Below, piece after piece: positions 49,772 to 52,520 of a stretch of DNA of 52,520 bases. Below the pieces are notes generated by a model that worked only from the letters and a program-made list of their open reading frames with translations, was not told where the DNA came from and ran no database searches. Both the position numbers and the translations under genes were made by a program. The DNA comes from a virus. How positions within the stretch are numbered: the first letter of the stretch is position 1; every line of letters begins with the position of its first letter. Location: the IMG/VR virus record IMGVR_UViG_3300023179_000146, positions 1-52,520 of that record; one strand, written 5' to 3'.

Positions 49772-52168
49772 TTATTCAACATATGTTGTTGATGTCCAGA
49801 AAACGTCTCCAGTAAATGGAATATTTGAGTTAGAATTGACTACAAAACCAGTGGCCAATTTATTTTCAACTGTCCAAGTTCTGGGATCCTCACCAGTAAT
49901 CTGAACACCATAATTTGTATTTAAATATGGAGAAGAAAATGTGACGCCATACTTTAGTATGCTTGCACCTGAAAAAGAGGCCCCACTTATAACATTAGAT
50001 TTATAATCTATTTGTTTATATCCGAGTTCTTTAGTTGTGCTATCCCAAGTTACAAAATTACTTGAAGAACTTAATGTCAAACCACCAACTGAGATTGTAC
50101 CAGTATCCGTAACAGCAAATAAATCATTAGATCCAACATCTTGAATTGAAAAAGTGCCAGTAATAGTATTTTTTATACCAGATTCATTTAACTCAATACT
50201 ATTTACTACTCCTAAAGAAGCAGAAATATAATATAAATCCAAACTATATGTGTAAGCAAAAATATTAGAGAAAATACCATTCGGTAAATCCCAAACAGAC
50301 ATATAAACATAGTCGGACTGAACAGCCAACTGATTATAATATCCAGTAGTTCTATCGATTGAAGCCAATGCTGCTCCAAAAGTTCCACCAGCATTCGTAT
50401 TGTTGAAAACACCAGCACCTCTTATAGTATTACCATCATCATAGTACGCAACTGCACCCGAAATAGTAGCGAAATAACCATCAAAGTCACTATTAATAAA
50501 TTGAAAACCATTTGTATTTGTTTGTGAAAATGAACCGGTTCTACTTAATTCTAAAAATGTATTTGTGCTATAATAATCAGTAATTTGAAAAATATTATTA
50601 GTCGAAGATGTTCCTATTGAAACACTTGGATATCTGTTACCACCCTCAATAGCACCAGAAACAAAGAGAACTCTACCTTGATCATTTCTTAAATCTAAAA
50701 TATCCTGAACATTACTTACTCCGGTATCAACTACCAATCTAGCCCAATTCTCATCACCAATCGTTTTATCTTGTTCAGCCAAAGATCCATCAATTAAAAT
50801 CCCCGAATTTCGGATATGTAATTTCTTTAGCGGATCATTAGTCGAAATTCCTAAGTAGTTGTCTAATGGAGAAGAATAAGTGGCGGTTAAATAAGCGCTT
50901 GAAGTTGAATAAACTAAATTATCTGACTCAGTTAAAACTCGAGCATAAGTACCACTCAAAGGGATATATTTCAATTCACTTTCAAAAAGAATTCTTCCAG
51001 ACTTTCCATACTTAATCTCTGTTATATCAACTTTCAAATTATCATCAGCAACAGTTACTAAATCATAAACTTCAACATTACCCATATTATTGACCAGAGA
51101 TCCTGTAGCAGCAACAAATGCACCATTCGCCACAACTACTTTACCATAAGTCGCGATGTCAAGAGTTCCAAAAACAGTCAAATCACCATAAATCCAATAT
51201 TCCTCATAGTTAGGCACTGTCACAGTTTCAGTTGATTGTATCACATATTTAGCAGCTCTACTTTGAGTCGCGGCTGCTAATGCTGATATAACTAAAGAAT
51301 TTCCAGAATTTGATAAAGAGATACCAGTACCAGCCACAATATCAGAAGATACTTTTCTAGTACTTAATGAAGTTGCTTCAATAGAGATACCAGTTCCACC
51401 ATATATCTGAGTCAACATATCAACTTGTTGAATAACTGAAGAACTACCATGTAGTGTAATAGAACCAGTACCGGATATTGCACCATTTAAAACAACTACT
51501 TTACCATTACCATACACATTAACTAAACCATCCACATTCAAATCACCATAAATCAAGTACTCAGAGTTAGTTCCAACATTAATTGTAGTAGATGATTCTA
51601 TATTCCAAAGAGGATTGAATATATCTCCGACAAATTCTTGTTTAGTCCAAGTACCACTCGGATAATCATCATTCAAATAAACGTAAAGACAAGTAGTTTC
51701 ATTATCAACACGAACAGTTGTACCTTCAGTTGGTGCGGTCAAATCATAAGATAGTCCATTCCATTCCACTATCAAATCATTAAAAGTTGTCCAAATTCCA
51801 CTACCACTAACAACTAAGTATCTATCACCAATTGAAGGTGATACCGGTGGGGTACCACTTCTGGAAATGACAGAATCTAACCATTCGCCACCAGAACCAC
51901 CACCACTAAAAGTAACAAGGTTCCAGTTAAGATTATCAGATAAATTAGCCGAATTAGTAGTCTTCAATTGAAAGAACTCATCAGTACTTAAAACATAAAC
52001 CAACATACCAAAACTTCTTCTATCATATGTTATGGCATCTCTGTCTGTATATGTGTTTACTGTATGATAACCACCTAATAATTCATTTGCAACCGCTGTT
52101 GCCATCGGAGAATTTGTAGATAGGGGTCTTATAGTTGATGATACTAAGGTTCCTTTGTTTTTAGACAT
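49772..52168 (-). CDS. Large tail-fibre/adhesin-like virion protein
   Basis: A 798-residue beta-rich protein. N-terminal YTDRDAITYDRRSFGMLVYV and LSTDEFFQLKT form a baseplate-attachment-type motif common in Bacteroidetes-phage fibres. The middle contains two related passages (EYLIYGDLNVDGLVNVYGNG and EYWIYGDLTVFGTLDIATYG), a GTGISL segment pair, and NYLGISTNDPLKKLHIRNSG, typical of long shaft regions. The C-terminus ILKYGVTFSSPYLNTNYGVQ, then ITGEDPRTWTVENKLATGF and NSNSNIPFTGDVFWTST resembles an H-type-lectin-like receptor-binding tip. No S74 chaperone is present here. TATATATT lies 23 nt before the ATG. Confidence 0.8.
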   Translation of the reverse strand: MSKNKGTLVSSTIRPLSTNSPMATAVANELLGGYHTVNTYTDRDAITYDRRSFGMLVYVLSTDEFFQLKTTNSANLSDNLNWNLVTFSGGGSGGEWLDSVISRSGTPPVSPSIGDRYLVVSGSGIWTTFNDLIVEWNGLSYDLTAPTEGTTVRVDNETTCLYVYLNDDYPSGTWTKQEFVGDIFNPLWNIESSTTINVGTNSEYLIYGDLNVDGLVNVYGNGKVVVLNGAISGTGSITLHGSSSVIQQVDMLTQIYGGTGISIEATSLSTRKVSSDIVAGTGISLSNSGNSLVISALAAATQSRAAKYVIQSTETVTVPNYEEYWIYGDLTVFGTLDIATYGKVVVANGAFVAATGSLVNNMGNVEVYDLVTVADDNLKVDITEIKYGKSGRILFESELKYIPLSGTYARVLTESDNLVYSTSSAYLTATYSSPLDNYLGISTNDPLKKLHIRNSGILIDGSLAEQDKTIGDENWARLVVDTGVSNVQDILDLRNDQGRVLFVSGAIEGGNRYPSVSIGTSSTNNIFQITDYYSTNTFLELSRTGSFSQTNTNGFQFINSDFDGYFATISGAVAYYDDGNTIRGAGVFNNTNAGGTFGAALASIDRTTGYYNQLAVQSDYVYMSVWDLPNGIFSNIFAYTYSLDLYYISASLGVVNSIELNESGIKNTITGTFSIQDVGSNDLFAVTDTGTISVGGLTLSSSSNFVTWDSTTKELGYKQIDYKSNVISGASFSGASILKYGVTFSSPYLNTNYGVQITGEDPRTWTVENKLATGFVVNSNSNIPFTGDVFWTSTTYVE

Positions 52169-52191
52169 ATTAAAATAATCTTTTTCTCCAG

Positions 52192-52213
52192 TATATATTT
52201 AATTTTATATATA
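52192..52213. promoter_or_regulatory. Divergent TATA boxes
   Basis: TATATATT 52192-52199 (minus, 23 nt before 52168) and TATATATA 52206-52213 (plus, 5 nt before the ATG at 52219). Confidence 0.45.
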
Positions 52214-52218
52214 CAATT

Positions 52219-52464
52219 ATGAAACATCTTAAACCTTTTAACGAATCCATCGATGATGAAATAAAAAATGAAATCAGACAATCAGTAGAAGATTGTTTTT
52301 TAGACTATACAACGGATTATGGAATGAAAATTCAATTTGTAGATGGATTCTATGTACCTGGTTATCATTTTATGTCTGAAAGATTATTAGATGGTACTGT
52401 GAAAAATATCATTTATCTCGCTTTTTTCAGATTTATCCAATTTGTAATCCTGATAATTCTCTAA
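52219..52464 (+). CDS. Small protein with capsid-targeting-like leader, possibly frameshifted
   Basis: An 81-residue frame. It starts MKHLKPFNESIDDEIKNEIR (leader with NE-S), goes on as a soluble mixed domain (MKIQFVDGFYVPGYHFMSER), then turns abruptly hydrophobic at the end (YLAFFRFIQFVILIIL). The sudden change of composition suggests the natural gene is longer and that a base is missing or extra near 52415-52440; it could also be a genuine short membrane tail. Confidence is for the gene's existence. Confidence 0.55.
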   Translation: MKHLKPFNESIDDEIKNEIRQSVEDCFLDYTTDYGMKIQFVDGFYVPGYHFMSERLLDGTVKNIIYLAFFRFIQFVILIIL

Positions 52465-52498
52465 ATATTTCATATAAAGTATATATAATTATTTGACT

Positions 52499-52520
52499 AT
52501 GAATAATTTTAAATTATCCC
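52499..52520 (+). CDS. Possible gene start cut by window edge
   Basis: ATG AAT AAT TTT AAA TTA TCC runs to the edge (MNNFKLS), about 15 nt after a TATATATAA box. Too short to identify. Confidence 0.3.

Noticed and set aside
1-52520. tRNA genes, integrase, attachment sites or replication origin
   Set aside because: No cloverleaf, GTTCRA-type arm, recombinase or origin-like iteron cluster was seen when reading; a tRNA scan would settle this.

Overview
The window is a strongly AT-rich, densely packed piece of a large T4-like myovirus (contractile tail), very probably infecting a member of the Bacteroidetes/Flavobacteria. The phage assignment rests on a full set of recognisable T4-type genes: portal (gp20, cut by the left edge), head-completion nuclease (gp4), late sigma factor (gp55), tail terminator (gp15), clamp loader (gp44), baseplate (gp25, gp26 and a very large wedge-like protein), recombination nuclease (gp47), tail tube (gp19), tail sheath (gp18) and large terminase (gp17). 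The host guess rests on a Bacteroidetes-type promoter (TTG-N19-TATATTTG), the near absence of Shine-Dalgarno sequences, and a flavobacterial-looking signal peptide.

Layout. 1-5.3 kb: portal, two neck/head-region proteins, gp4, a GDP-L-fucose cassette (gmd, fcl) with two small overlapping genes, and gp55. 5.4-9.6 kb: an unknown coiled-coil protein, gp15-like terminator, gp44 and an ADP-ribosyltransferase-like protein. 9.6-16.5 kb: gp25, a 1938-residue baseplate-type protein with beta-propeller and carbohydrate-binding-like parts, and an HNH endonuclease. 16.5-19.4 kb: a plus-strand operon of five overlapping small genes including an HExxH putative metallopeptidase. 19.4-27.8 kb: gp47, gp19, an inserted endonuclease, gp26 with a small partner, and a giant 1429-residue sheath. 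27.8-33.5 kb: a coiled-coil protein and two large paralogues. 33.5-35.8 kb: plus-strand small genes with host-type promoters and strong terminators. 35.7-39.3 kb: terminase region with a phage ClpS and a HAD hydrolase. 39.4-44 kb: membrane/coiled-coil pair, a Q/A-rich protein, an isochorismatase-like protein and small genes. 44-47.5 kb: a 1158-residue multi-hydrophobic protein ending in an S74-type chaperone. 47.5-52.5 kb: two small genes, two tail-fibre proteins and edge genes.

Two patterns tie the region together. First, at least ten otherwise unrelated proteins start with a short leader of the form MK-x-[LI]-x-x-[FY]-x-x-[FY]-x-x-[E/NE], very like the T4 capsid-targeting sequence (MKTYQEFIAEA) that is removed by the prohead protease. 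Its carriers include a metallopeptidase-like, an isochorismatase-like and an ADP-ribosyltransferase-like protein, so this phage may load a large set of internal-head proteins for injection. Second, TATATATA boxes precede many start codons, matching a gp55-type late promoter; in one class the box lies only 4-5 nt before ATG, which predicts leaderless late mRNAs. No tRNA, rRNA, CRISPR array or integrase was seen.
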